A stretch of 64,000 bases of DNA from NCBI GenBank assembly GCA_037953625.1, contig CM075653.1:744001-808000 (forward strand). The letters run 5' to 3'. Position 1 is the stretch's first letter, and each line of letters starts with the position of its first letter. The position numbers and the translations under genes were made by a program. Below are positions 40,642-52,474 of this stretch, piece by piece. The notes beneath the pieces were generated by a model, which was given only the letters and a program-made list of their open reading frames with translations, did no database searches and had not been told where the DNA came from. The DNA comes from Crotalaria pallida (taxonomy: Eukaryota; Streptophyta; Magnoliopsida; Fabales; Fabaceae).

Positions 40642-42097
40642 AAAATTGCATATTTAAGGCTTGGATAACTTGAATTTTCTAGAAAAAGTGGAAAAACATG
40701 AAAGTTGTGGTCTTAAGGCATGGATGCCTTGATTTTCATAAAATATTCAAAAATAGGGATGATAAAATACAAGATGCTGAGATGAGATGAGTTTTTTACA
40801 CATAATGAAAAAATCATGAAAATAGTGTATTAAGGTTTGGATGACATGGGTTATCCAGAAAAAGTGGAAAAACATGAAAATTGCGGTCTTAAGGCTTGGA
40901 TGCCTTTATTTTCTGCCAATATTCAAAAATAGGGATGATGCTAAAGTGAGAGGAGTTTTCAAAAATAGGCTTGGATGACATGAGTTTTCCAGAAAAAGTG
41001 GAAAAACATGAAAATTGTGGTCTTAAGGCATGGATTTCTTGATTTTCTGCCAATATTGAAAAATAGGGATGATAATTAAATATTTTTCGATGAGATGAGT
41101 TTTTTTACACATAATGAAAAAATCATGAAAATTGTGTATTTAAGGCTTGGATGACATGAGTTTTCTAGAAAAAGTGAAAAACGTGAAAATTGTGGTCTTA
41201 AGGCTTGGATGCCTTTATTTTCTACCAATATTCAAAAATAGGGATGATAAAATACGAGATGCTGAGAAGAGATGAGTTTTTTATATATAATGAAAAAATC
41301 ATGAAAATTGCGTATTTAAGGCTTGGATGCCATGAGTTTTCCAGAAAAAGTGGAAAAACATGAAAATTGCGGTCTTAAGGATCGGATACCTTGATTTGCT
41401 ACCAATATTCAAAAATAGGGATGATAAAATACAATATGCTGAGATGAGATGACTTTTTTACACATAATGAAAAATTCATGAAAATTGCGTATTTAAGGCT
41501 TGGATAAGTTGTGTTTTCGAGAAAAAGTAGAAAAACATGAAAATTGTGGTCTTAAGGTTTAGAAGCCTTGATTTTCTTCCAAAATTAAAAAATAGGGATG
41601 ATAAAATACAAGATGCTTCGATAAGATGAATTTTTTAGACATAAGGAAAAAATCTTGAAAATTGTGTATTTAAGGCTTGGATGAGTTGAGTTTTCTAGAA
41701 AAGGTGGAAAAACATGAAAACTGGGTCTTAAGGCATGGATGCCTTGATTGTTAGCCAATATTCAAAAACATGGATGATAAAATACAAGATGTTTCGATGA
41801 GATGGGTTTTTTACACATAATGAACAAGTCATGAAAATTGTGTATTTAACTCTTGTCCGACTTGAGTTTTCCCGAAAATGTGGAAAAACATGAAAATTGT
41901 TGTCTTAAGGCTTGGATGCCTTGATTTTCTGCCAATATTAAAAAAACAGGTATGATAAATACAAGATGCTACAGTGAGATGAGGTTTTTACATACACATA
42001 ATGAAAAAATCACTAAAACTGTGTATTGATGGCTTGGATGACATGAGTTTTCAAGAAAAAGTGGAATAACATGAAAATTGTGGTCTTAAGGCTAGGA

Positions 42098-42364
42098 CAC
42101 TACAAGAATTTTCTTGGACAGCTACGGAATTTTGCTAGGGAATATTTTCCTAGCAGTTTCATAGCAAATCTGCTACAGAATAGATACGAAATTAATTTCC
42201 GTAGTTAGTTTTCAATGATATAAAATTCACTTATTAAAGGAAAAACAACTATTGAACATCTACGATTTAGCTAGGGATTATTGGTCACAATATAAAATTC
42301 CCTAGCTGACTAGTTTGCTAGAAAATATTCCGTAGCTGACTAGTTTGCTAGAAAATATTCCTAG
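42098..42364 (+). mobile_element. CACTA transposon 5'-end fragment, copy E
   Basis: This is the third unit of the tandem repeat. It is 267 bp with the same breakpoints, and carries AACAACTATTGAAC where the others have AACAACTATGGAAC. No right terminus. Confidence 0.85.
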
Positions 42365-43819
42365 AAAATTGCATATTTAAGGCTTGGATGACTTGAATTT
42401 TCTAGAAAAAGTGGAAAAACATGAAAGTTGTGGTCTTAAGGCATGGATGCCTTGATTTTCATAAAATATTCAAAAATAGGGATGATAAAATACAAGATGC
42501 TGAGATGAGATGAGTTTTTTACACATAATGAAAAAATCATGAAAATAGTGTATTAAGGTTTGGATGACATGGGTTATCCAGAAAAAGTGGAAAAACATGA
42601 AAATTGCGGTCTTAAGGCTTGGATGCCTTTATTTTCTGCCAATATTCAAAAATAGGGATGATGCTAAAGTGAGAGGAGTTTTCAAAAATAGGCTTGGATG
42701 ACATGAGTTTTCCAGAAAAAGTGGAAAAACATGAAAATTGTGGTCTTAAGGCATGGATTTCTTGATTTTCTGCCAATATTGAAAAATAGGGATGATAATT
42801 AAATATTCTTCGATAAGCTGAGTTTTTTTACACATAATGAAAAAATCATGAAAATTGTGTATTTAAGGCTTGGATGACATGAGTTTTCTAGAAAAAGTGA
42901 AAAACGTGAAAATTGTGGTCTTAAGGCTTGGATGCCTTTATTTTCTACCAATATTCAAAAATAGGGATGATAAAATACGAGATGCTGAGAAGAGATGAGT
43001 TTTTTATATATAATGAAAAAATCATGAAAATTGCGTATTTAAGGCTTGGATGCCATGAGTTTTCCAGAAAAAGTGGAAAAACATGAAAATTGCGGTCTTA
43101 AGGATCGGATACCTTGATTTGCTACCAATATTCAAAAATAGGGATGATAAAATACAATATGCTGAGATGAGATGACTTTTTTACACATAATGAAAAATTC
43201 ATGAAAATTGCGTATTTAAGGCTTGGATAAGTTGTGTTTTCAAGAAAAAGTAGAAAAACATGAAAATTGTGGTCTTAAGGTTTAGAAGCCTTGATTTTCT
43301 TCCAAAATTAAAAAATAGGGATGATAAAATACAAGATGCTTCGATAAGATGAATTTTTTAGACATAAGGAAAAAATCTTGAAAATTGTGTATTTAAGGCT
43401 TGGATGAGTTGAGTTTTCTAGAAAAGGTGGAAAAACATGAAAACTGGGTCTTAAGGCATGGATGCCTTGATTGTTAGCCAATATTCAAAAACATGGATGA
43501 TAAAATACAAGATGTTTCGATGAGATGGGTTTTTTACACATAATGAACAAGTCATGAAAATTGTGTATTTAACTCTTGTCCGACTTGAGTTTTCCCGAAA
43601 ATGTGGAAAAACATGAAAATTGTTGTCTTAAGGCTTGGATGCCTTGATTTTCTGCCAATATTAAAAAAACAGGTATGATAAATACAAGATGCTACAGTGA
43701 GATGAGGTTTTTACATACACATAATGAAAAAATCACTAAAACTGTGTATTGATGGCTTGGATGACATGAGTTTTCAAGAAAAGTGGAATAACATGAAAAT
43801 TGTGGTCTTAAGGCTAGGA

Positions 43820-44086
43820 CACTACAAGAATTTTCTTGGACAGCTACGGAATTTTGCTAGGGAATATTTTCCTAGCAGTTTCATAGCAAATCTGCTACAG
43901 AATAGATACGAAATTAATTTCCGTAGTTAGTTTTCAATGATATAAAATTCACTTATTAAAGGAAAAACAACTATGGAACATCTACGATTTAGCTAGGGAT
44001 TATTGGTCACAATATAAAATTCCCTAGCTGACTAGTTTGCTAGAAAATATTCCGTAGCTGACTAGTTTGCTAGAAAACATTCCTAG
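43820..44086 (+). mobile_element. CACTA transposon 5'-end fragment, copy F
   Basis: This is the fourth unit of the tandem repeat. It is 267 bp with the same breakpoints and one visible change near the right end (GAAAACATTCC). A 68-codon open frame crosses from satellite into this fragment, but it depends on a one-base deletion in the neighbouring satellite and is not a gene. Confidence 0.85.
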
Positions 44087-47000
44087 AAAATTGCATATTT
44101 AAGGCTTGGATGACTTGAATTTTCTAGAAAAAGTGGAAAAACATGAAAGTTGTGGTCTTAAGGTATGGATGCCTTGATTTTCATAAAATATTCAAAAATA
44201 GGGATGATAAAATACAAGATGCTGAGATGAGATGAGTTTTTTACACATAATGAAAAAATCATGAAAATAGTGTATTAAGGTTTGGATGACATGGGTTATC
44301 CAGAAAAAGTGGAAAAACATGAAAATTGCGGTCTTAAGGCTTGGATGCCTTTATTTTCTGCCAATATTCAAAAATAGGGATGATGCTAAAGTGAGAGGAG
44401 TTTTCAAAAATAGGCTTGGATGACATGAGTTTTCCAGAAAAAGTGGAAAAACATGAAAATTGTGGTCTTAAGGCATGGATTTCTTGATTTTCTGCCAATA
44501 TTGAAAAATAGGGATGATAATTAAATATTCTTCGATAAGCTGAGTTTTTTTACACAATGAAAAAATCATGAAAATTGTGTATTTAAGGCTTGGATGACAT
44601 GAGTTTTCTAGAAAAAGTGAAAAACGTGAAAATTGTGGTCTTAAGGCTTGGATGCCTTTATTTTCTACCAATATTCAAAAATAGGGATGATAAAATACGA
44701 GATGCTGAGAAGAGATGAGTTTTTTATATATAATGAAAAAATCATGAAAATTGCGTATTTAAGGCTTAGATGACATGAGTTTTCCAGAAAAAGTGGAAAA
44801 ACATGAAAATTGCGGTCTTAAGACATGGATGCCTTGATTTTCTACTAATGTTCAAAAACAGTGATGATAAAATAAAAGATGCTATGATGAGATGAGTTTT
44901 TTACACATAAAGAAAAAATCAAGAAAACTGTGTATTTAAGGCTTGGATGACACGAGTTTTCCAGAAATAATGGAAAAACATGAAAATTATGGTCTTAAGG
45001 CTTGGATGCCATCATTTTCTGCCAATATCAAAAAATAGGGATGATAAATTCAATATGCTATGATGAAATCAGTTTTTTTACACATAATGAAAAAATCATG
45101 AAAATTGTGTATTTAAGGCTTGGATGACTTGAGTTTTCCAGAAAAAGTGGAAAAACACGAAAATTGTGGTCTTAAGGCTTGGATGTCTTGATTTTTTGCC
45201 AAAATTCAAAAACAGATATGATAAAATAAAAAATGCTTCGATGATATAAGTTATTTACACATAATTAAAAATTCATGAAAATTGCATATTTAAGGCTTGG
45301 ATGACTTGAATTTTCTAGAAAAAGTGGAAAAACATGAATGTTGTGGTCTTAAGGCATGGATGCCTTGATTTTCATTAAATATTCAAAAATAGGGATGATA
45401 AAATACAAGATGCTGAGATGAGATGAGTTTTTTACACATAATGAAAAAATCATGAAAATAGTGTATTAAGGTTTGGATGACAAGGGTTATCCAGAAAAAC
45501 TGGAAAAACATGAAAATTGCGGTCTTAAGGCTTGGATGCCTTGATTTTCTGCCAATATTCAAAAATAGGGATAATAAAATACAAGATGCTGAGATGAGAT
45601 GAATTTTTTATAAATAATGAAACAATCATGAAAATTGCGTATTTAAGGCTTGGATGACATGAATTTTCCAGAAAAAGTGGAAAAACATGAAAATTGTGGT
45701 CTTAAGACATGGATGCCTTGATTTTCTACTAATGTTCAAAAACAGTGATGATAAAATAAAAGATGCTATGATGAGATGAGTTTTTTACACATAAAGAAAA
45801 AATCAAGAAAACTGTGTATTTAAGGCTTGGATGACTTGAGTTTTACAAAAAAAAAAGTGAAAACACATGAAAATTGTGGCCTTAAGTCTTGGATGACATG
45901 AATTTTCTAGAAAAAGTGGAATAACATGAAAATTGTGGTCTTCAGGCTTGGATGCATTGATTTTATGTCAATATTCAAAAATAGGGATGCAAAAATACAT
46001 GATGCTTCGATGAGATGAGTTATTTACTCATAATGAAAAAATCATTAAAATTGCGTATTTAAGGTTTGAAAGACTTGAGTTTTGTGGAAAAAGTGCAAAA
46101 ATATGAAAGTGCAAAAACATGATAAAATACAATATGCTTCGATGAGATGAGTTTTTTTACTAAAAGGAAAAAATCATTAAAATTGTGTATTTAAGGCTTG
46201 GATGACATGAGTTTTCTAGAAAAAGTGAAAAACGTGAAAATTGAGGTCTTAAGGCTTGGATGCCTTGATTTTATGTCAATATTCAAAAATAGGGATGATA
46301 AAACACAAGACGCTGAGATGAGATGAGTTTTTAATACATAATGAAAAAATTATGAAAATTGCGTATTTAAGGCATGGATGACATGAGTTTTCCAGAAAAA
46401 GTGGAAAAACATGAAAATTGCGGTCATAAGGTTTGGATGCCTTTATTTTCTACCAATATTCAAAAATAGGGATGACAAAATACAAGAAGCTGAGATGAGA
46501 TGAGTTTTTCACACATAATGAAAAATTCAAGAAAATTAAGTATTTAAGGCTTGGATGACTTGAGTTTTCCAGAAAAAGTGGAAAAACATTAAATTTGTGG
46601 TCTTGAGGCATGGATGCCTTGATTTTCATAAAATATTCAAAAATATGAATGATAATATACAAGATGCTGAGATGAGATGAATTTTTTACACATAATGAAA
46701 AAATCATGAAGATTGTGTATTTAAGGCTTGGATGACTTGAGTTTTCCAGAAAAAGTGGAAAAACATGAAAATTGCGGTCTTAAGGCTTGGATGCCTTGAT
46801 TTTCAACCAATATTCAAAAATAGGGATGATAAAATACAAGATGCTGAGATGAGATGTATTTTTTACACATAACAAAAAAGTCATGAAAATTGTGTATTTA
46901 AGGCTTGGATGACTTGAGTTTTCCAGATAAAGTGGAAAAACATGAAAATTGTGGTCTTAAGGCTTGGATGCCTTGATTTCTTCCGATATTAAAAAAAAGG

Positions 47001-50000
47001 ATGATAAAATAAAAAATGGTACGGTGAGATGAGTTTTTTACACATAATGAAAAAATCACTAAAATTGTGTATTGAAGGCTTGGATGAGATGAGTTTTTCA
47101 AAAAAAAGTGGAATAATATGAAAATTGTGGTCTTAATGCTTGGATGCTTATAATTTATGCCAATATTCGAAAATAGGAATGCTAAAATACATTATGCTTC
47201 AATGAGATGAGTTTTTTACACATTAACGAAAAAATGATGAAAATTGCGTATTTAAAGCTTGGATGACTTGAGTTTTCCGGAAAAAAGTGGAAAAACATGA
47301 AAATTGTGGTCTTAATGTTTGGATGCCTTGATTTTCTGCCAATATTAAAAATGGGGATGATAAAATACAAGGTGCTTTGGTGAGATGAGTTTCTTTACAT
47401 ATAATAAAAAAAATCACTAAAAATGTCTATTTAAGGCTTGGATGACTAGAGTTATCCAGAAAAAGTTTAAAAACAAGAAAATTGTGGTCTTAACACTTGA
47501 ATGCCTTGAATTTCTGCCAATATTCAAAAATAGGAATGATAAAATTCAAGATGTTTCGATGAGATGAGTTTTTTTATACATAATGAAAAATCATGAAAAT
47601 TATGTATTTAAGACTGGGATGACTTGAGTTTTCAAGAAAAAGTGGAAAACGTGAAAATTGTGGTCTTCAGGCTTGGATGCCTTGAATTTCTGCCAATATT
47701 CCAAAATAGGGATGAAAAAATACAAGATGCTTCGTATAGATGAGTTTTTTTATACATAATGAAAAAATCATGAAAATTGTGTATTTAAGGCTTGGATGAC
47801 TTGAGTTTTCCAGAAAATGTGGAAAAACATGAAAATTGTGGTCTTAAGGCTTGGATGCCTTGATTTTTTTACCAATATTCAAAAACATGGATGATAAAAT
47901 ACGAGGTGCTTTGGTGAGATGAGTTTTTTTACCCATAATAAAAAAAATCACTAAAATTGTCTATTTAAGGCTTCGATGCTTCAATACCTTCATTTTCTTC
48001 CAATATTCAAAAGTTGAGATGATAAAATACAAGATGCTTCGATGAGATGAGTTTTTTACACATAATGAAAAAATCATGATAATTGTGTATTTAAGGCTTG
48101 GATTGGATGACTTGAGTTTTTCAGAAAAAGTGGAAAAACATGAAAATTGTAGTCTAAAGGCTTGGATGCCTTGATTTTATGCCAATATTGAAAAATAGCG
48201 ATGATAAATTCAATAGCGATGAGTTTTTTACACATAATGAAAAAATCATGAAAATTGTGTATTTAAGGCTTAGATGACTTGACTTTTCCAGAATAAGTAG
48301 AAAAACATTAAAACTGTGATCTTAAGGCCGGCTTGGATGCCTTGATTTTCTGCCAATATTAAAAAACAGGGATGTAAAATACAAGATGCTACGGTGAGAT
48401 GAGTTTTTTACACATAATGAAAAAATCACTAAAATTGTGTATTGAAGGCTTGATGACATAATTTTTCCAGAAAAAGTGGAATAACATGAAAATTGTGGTC
48501 TTAATGCTTGGATGCCTTGATTTTCTGCCAAAATTAAAATATAAGAATGAAAAAAATACAAGATGCTAAAGTGAAAGGAGTTTTTTACCCATAATGAAAA
48601 TTTACTAAAATTGTGTATTTAAGGCTTGGATGACATGAGTTTTCCATAAAAAGTGGAAAAACATGAAAATTGTGGTCTTAAGGCATGGATGTCTTGATTT
48701 TCTGCCAATATTGAAAAATAGGGATGATAATTAAATATTCTTCGATGAGATGAGTTTTTTTACACATAATGAAAAAATCATGAAAATTGTGTATTTATGG
48801 CTTGGATGACATGAGTTTTCTAGAAAAAGTGAAAAACGTGAAAATTGTGGTCTTAAGGCTTGGATGCCTTGATTTTTTACCAATATTCAAAACTAGGGAT
48901 GATAAAATACGAGATGCTGAGAAGAGATGAGTTTTTTTATATATAATGAAAAAATCATGAAAATTACGTATTTAAGGCTTGGATGACATTAGTTTTCCAG
49001 AAAAAGTGGAAAAACATGAAAATTGCGGTCTTAAGGATCGGATACCTTGATTTTCTACCAATATTCAAAAATAGGGATGATAAAATACAATATGCTGAGA
49101 TGAGATGAGTTTTTTACACATAATGAAAAATTCATGAAATTGCGTATTTAAGGCTTGGATGAGTTGTGTTTTCAAGAAAAAATAGAAAAACATGAAAATT
49201 GTGGTCTTAAGGTTTAGAAGCCTTGATTTTCTTCCAAAATTAAAAAATAAGGATGATAAAATACAAGATGCTTCGATAAGATGAATTTTTTAGACATAAG
49301 GAAATAATCTTGAAAATTGTGTATTTAAGGCTTGGATGAGTTGCGTATTTAACGCTTGGATGACTTGAGTTTTCCGGAAAAAGTGGAAAAACACGAAAAT
49401 TTTTGTCTTAAGGTTTGAATGCCTTTATTTTCTACCAATATTAAAAATGGGGATGATAAAATACAAGATGCTGAGATGCGATGAGTTTTTTACACATAAT
49501 TAAAAAATCATGAAAATTGTGTATTTAAGGTTTAGATGACTTGAGTTTTCCAGAAAAAGTGGACAAACATGAAAATTGTGGTCTTAAGGCTTGAATGCGT
49601 TGATTTTCAACCAAGATTCAAAAATATGTATGATAAAGTACAAGATGCTAAGATGAGATGAGTTTTTTTACACATAATGAAAAAATCACTAAAATTGTGT
49701 ATTTAAGGCTTTGATGACTTGAGTTTTCCAGAAAAAGTGAAATAACACGAAAATTATGGTCTTAAGGCTTGGATGCCTTGATTTTCTGCCTATATGCAAA
49801 AATAGGGATGATAAAATACAAGATGCTGAGATGAGTTGAGTTTTTTACACATAATGAAAAATCAGGAAAATAGTGTATTTAAGGTTTGGATGACATGAGT
49901 TTTTCAGAAAAAGTGGAAAAACATGAAAATTGTGGTCTTAAGGCTTGGATGACTTCATTTTTTTCGTTATTAAAAAACAGGATGATAAAATACAAGATGC

Positions 50001-50409
50001 TTCGATGAGATGTGTATTTTACACATAACGAAAAGTCATGAAAATTGTGTACTTAAGGCTTGGATGAATTGAGTTTTTTAGAAAAAGTGGAAAAACGTAA
50101 AATTGTGGTCTTAAGGCTTAGATTCCTTGATTTTATGCCAAAATTTTAAAAAAAGAAATTATTAAATACAAGATGCTACGGTGCGATGAGTTTTTTTCAC
50201 ATAATGAAAACATCCCAAAATTGTGTGTTTAAGGCTTGGATGACATGAGTTTTCAGAAAAAGTGGAAACACATGAAAATTGTGGTCTTAAGGCTTGGATG
50301 CCTTGATTTTCTGCCAATATCGAAAAATAGGGTTGATAAATTCAATATGCTTCGATGAAATGAGTTTTTTTACACATAATGAAAAAATCATGAAAATTTT
50401 GTATTTAAG

Positions 50410-50467
50410 GCTTGGATGACTTGAGTTTTCTAGAAAAAGTGAAAAACGTGAAAATTGTGGTCTTATG
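50410..50467. repeat. Satellite subunit A (example monomer)
   Basis: This is the first of three ~59-bp subunits in a well-preserved monomer at 50410-50586. It starts GCTTGGATGACTTGAGTTTT, continues through a GAAAAAGTG stretch, and ends with GAAAATTGTGGTCTTA. It aligns by eye with the two following subunits at the GCTT-GATG start and over the T run. Its TGAAAATTGTG end is shared with subunit C. This copy is 58 bp; the common form is 59 bp. Confidence 0.85.
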
Positions 50468-50525
50468 GCTTGGATGCCTTGATTTTCTGCCAATATTCAA
50501 AAATAGGGATGATAAAATACAAGAT
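50468..50525. repeat. Satellite subunit B (example monomer)
   Basis: This is the second subunit, 58 bp. It begins GCTTGGATGCCTTGATTTTC and ends with GGGATGATAAAATACAAGAT. The start matches subunit A almost exactly, while the second half has diverged most of the three. It commonly carries two GGATG (FokI) sites, one at the start and one in AGGGATGAT. Confidence 0.8.
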
Positions 50526-50586
50526 GCTGAGATGAGATGTGTTTTTTTACACATAATAAAAAAATCATGAAAATTGTGTATTTAAG
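50526..50586. repeat. Satellite subunit C (example monomer)
   Basis: This is the third subunit, 61 bp here and about 60 bp in the common form. It starts GCT(TC)GATGAGATGAGTTTT, passes through ACACATAATG and ends CATGAAAATTGTGTATTTAAG. The last part matches the end of subunit A. The 177-bp monomer therefore looks like an ancient triplication of a ~59-bp unit that later diverged. Confidence 0.8.
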
Positions 50587-50982
50587 GCTTGGATGACTTG
50601 AGTTTTCCAGAAAAAGTGGATGATAAAATACATGATGCTTCGACGAGATTTGTTTTTTACACATAAGGAAATAATATTGAAAATTGTCTATTTAAGGCTT
50701 GGATGACTGGAGTTTTCCAGAAAAGTGGAAAAACAAGAAAATTATGGTCATAAGGCTTGGATGCTTCGATTTTTTCCAAAATTCAAAAACAGGATGATAA
50801 AATACAAGATGCTTCGATGAGATGAGTATTTTACACATAATGAAAAGTCTTGGAAATTGTGTACTTAAGGCTTGGATGAATTGAATTTTCAAGAAAAAGT
50901 GGAAAAACGTGAAAATTGTGGTCTTAAGGCTTAGATTCATTGATTTTATGCAAAAATTAAAAAAAAATTATTAATTACAAGA

Positions 50983-50987
50983 TGCTA
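50983..50987. repeat. Target-site duplication, left (TGCTA)
   Basis: The five satellite bases TGCTA precede the LTR start and are repeated right after its end. The uninterrupted monomer near 57020-57035 has TGCTA once. Confidence 0.9.
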
Positions 50988-51744
50988 TGTAACATCCCAA
51001 ATTTTAACCCCAAGTATAATTAGAATAATAGCGAGATTGAAATAATAGTAATAATAATAATAAGGTTAAAGGAGTGTTAAAAATGGATCTTTTAACGTTA
51101 GAAATGTAAAATAATTGAAAATTAAGAATAAAGTAATTAAATGATTTAATATGATGTTTTCAAGATTTGTGTGTCGTATTAAAATTTTGATTTTATCATT
51201 TTAACTGAAATATGTTTTCTAGTCAAAATAAGTATAAATTTGTTACCATGCGTTTTTCAAAAATAAAAGAGTACTTTTATTTAGTTTAATTAATAGTTTG
51301 ACAGGGAGCTCAACTGACAAGCCTTAGAGGCATTTTCATAAATCATTTCTTTGGAAAGATAAGTTTAATTTAATGTCTTAAACATTCTTATAAGTTTTCA
51401 TGACGTTTTGAGACTATTTTATTTTTAGCTCCCAGACTAGTTTTAATGTATTACTGATATAAGTTATATAATAATATGCTCTTTCAAAATTATAAATATT
51501 ATATTTTATTAAGTTTAATATCAGAATTGAGAAACTATAGTTACTTTTGAATTTCGATACTTTTTCTTACGCAATAGCTATCTGTAGGGACATGTAACTT
51601 TATTATTTATCAATCAGTTTTGAGTAATTGAGAATATAATATTGTTTTACTTAAATGTATTTTATTTTTAGGATCGTCAAACTTTTAATTATAATGCAAA
51701 ATACTTACACACATTGACCCACAAATAAGAACAAAACATAAAAA

Positions 51745-51752
51745 TATATAAA
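51745..51752 (+). promoter_or_regulatory. Putative TATA box of the solo LTR
   Basis: TATATAAA lies about 760 bp into the LTR and is followed within 30-40 bp by the C-rich stretch CTACCCGGACCCCAGCCC, a plausible transcription start region. The LTR is otherwise AT-rich, so other TATA-like words exist. Its position about 720 bp before a consensus splice donor parallels the arrangement in the minus-strand LTR. Confidence 0.4.
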
Positions 51753-51817
51753 CAATTCCCTAAACTACCCGGACCCCAGCCCACCGTAGAAAAAAAAAAG
51801 AAGAAGAAGAAGAGAGT

Positions 51818-51883
51818 GTGGCCACAAGGCCACCACGTCAAACCAAAAAAAAAAAAATCAAAAGAATGTGGCCATAAGGTCGT
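51818..51883 (+). repeat. Pair of short hairpins in the LTR leader
   Basis: GTGGCC-ACAA-GGCCAC at 51818-51833 is a perfect 6-bp stem with a 4-base loop. A diverged second copy near 51868-51883, GTGGCC-ATAA-GGTCGT, keeps all six pairs if G-U wobble is allowed. Both are preceded by purine-rich A/G tracts. They lie in the region expected to be transcribed. Confidence 0.5.
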
Positions 51884-52010
51884 TCACGTGAGAAGTGAGA
51901 AGAAATAGAAAGGAAGAATGAGATATGGACTAAAAGAAAGTATCAGAGAGAGAGAGTGTGTGAAACAAAACCAAAGAAATAATAGAAACAAAGTACTAGA
52001 ATGAGAGAAC

Positions 52011-52048
52011 GAGAAACTCATAGTGCAGCGAGAAACTCATAGTGCAGC
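52011..52048 (+). repeat. 19-bp direct duplication in the solo LTR
   Basis: GAGAAACTCATAGTGCAGC occurs twice head to tail (52011-52029 and 52030-52048). It is a local tandem duplication with no visible function. Confidence 0.8.
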
Positions 52049-52474
52049 GACCACCGAGCGAGAAAAAGGAAGAAACTTTTTGATTTTCCTAACTTTCTGG
52101 TCCAATAATTCAAGATCCAACCGTTCAGTTTCAAATCCTTCTTAGGTAAATAACCTTCTCAATTCCCTCTACCCATCTATGTAATTTATTCGATGATCCG
52201 TCAAAATTTTTATTATCCCTATATTTTCAAATAAAGAGATATTTTGTAGAAAAGTTATATATTTTTATTATATAATAATATATATTTATTATCTTGACCA
52301 AAAATGAAATTAGTTGATTATACTTATGAAGATATATATATATATGTAAATATTTACACTTTTAATGTTTTAATTATTTTTAATGTGTGTTCCTATTTAG
52401 ATATATTGTTGTCCCTGACCCTCGAGTAAGGCGCGGACATGAACGTCATATTGTTACTATTGCTAGGATTGCAG

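Larger units (their letters stand above)
38652..44818. repeat. 1.72-kb higher-order repeat carrying a CACTA fragment, 4 units
   Basis: Four CACTA termini at 38652, 40375, 42098 and 43820 are spaced 1,723, 1,723 and 1,722 bp apart. Each unit is a 267-bp CACTA fragment plus about 1,455 bp of satellite (roughly eight monomers, including a shortened one). The units are almost identical by eye; differences include a TTGCTAGAAAACATT variant in the last unit and a GGATAACTTG variant in the second. The array leaves this pattern near 44818, where TAAGACATGGATGCC replaces the expected TAAGGATCGG. Related older units lie at about 12603-15788. Such regularity requires amplification after the transposon fragment was already in place. 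Confidence 0.9.
44819..50987. repeat. 177-bp satellite array, block left of the solo LTR
   Basis: This is satellite only. Much of it is a rearranged copy of sequence elsewhere in the window. About 46898-47420 matches 20149-20670 at an offset near 26,750 bp. About 47000-48600 matches 22050-23650 at an offset near 24,953 bp. From about 48391 it follows the start of the window, and from the junction near 49345 it follows 10567 onward. It stops at the solo LTR, inside a monomer with a long A run. No gene was seen. Confidence 0.93.

Noticed and set aside
43724..43930. A 68-codon plus-strand frame crossing satellite and CACTA fragment F
   Set aside because: It depends on a single-base deletion in one satellite copy, and its three sister units do not keep it.
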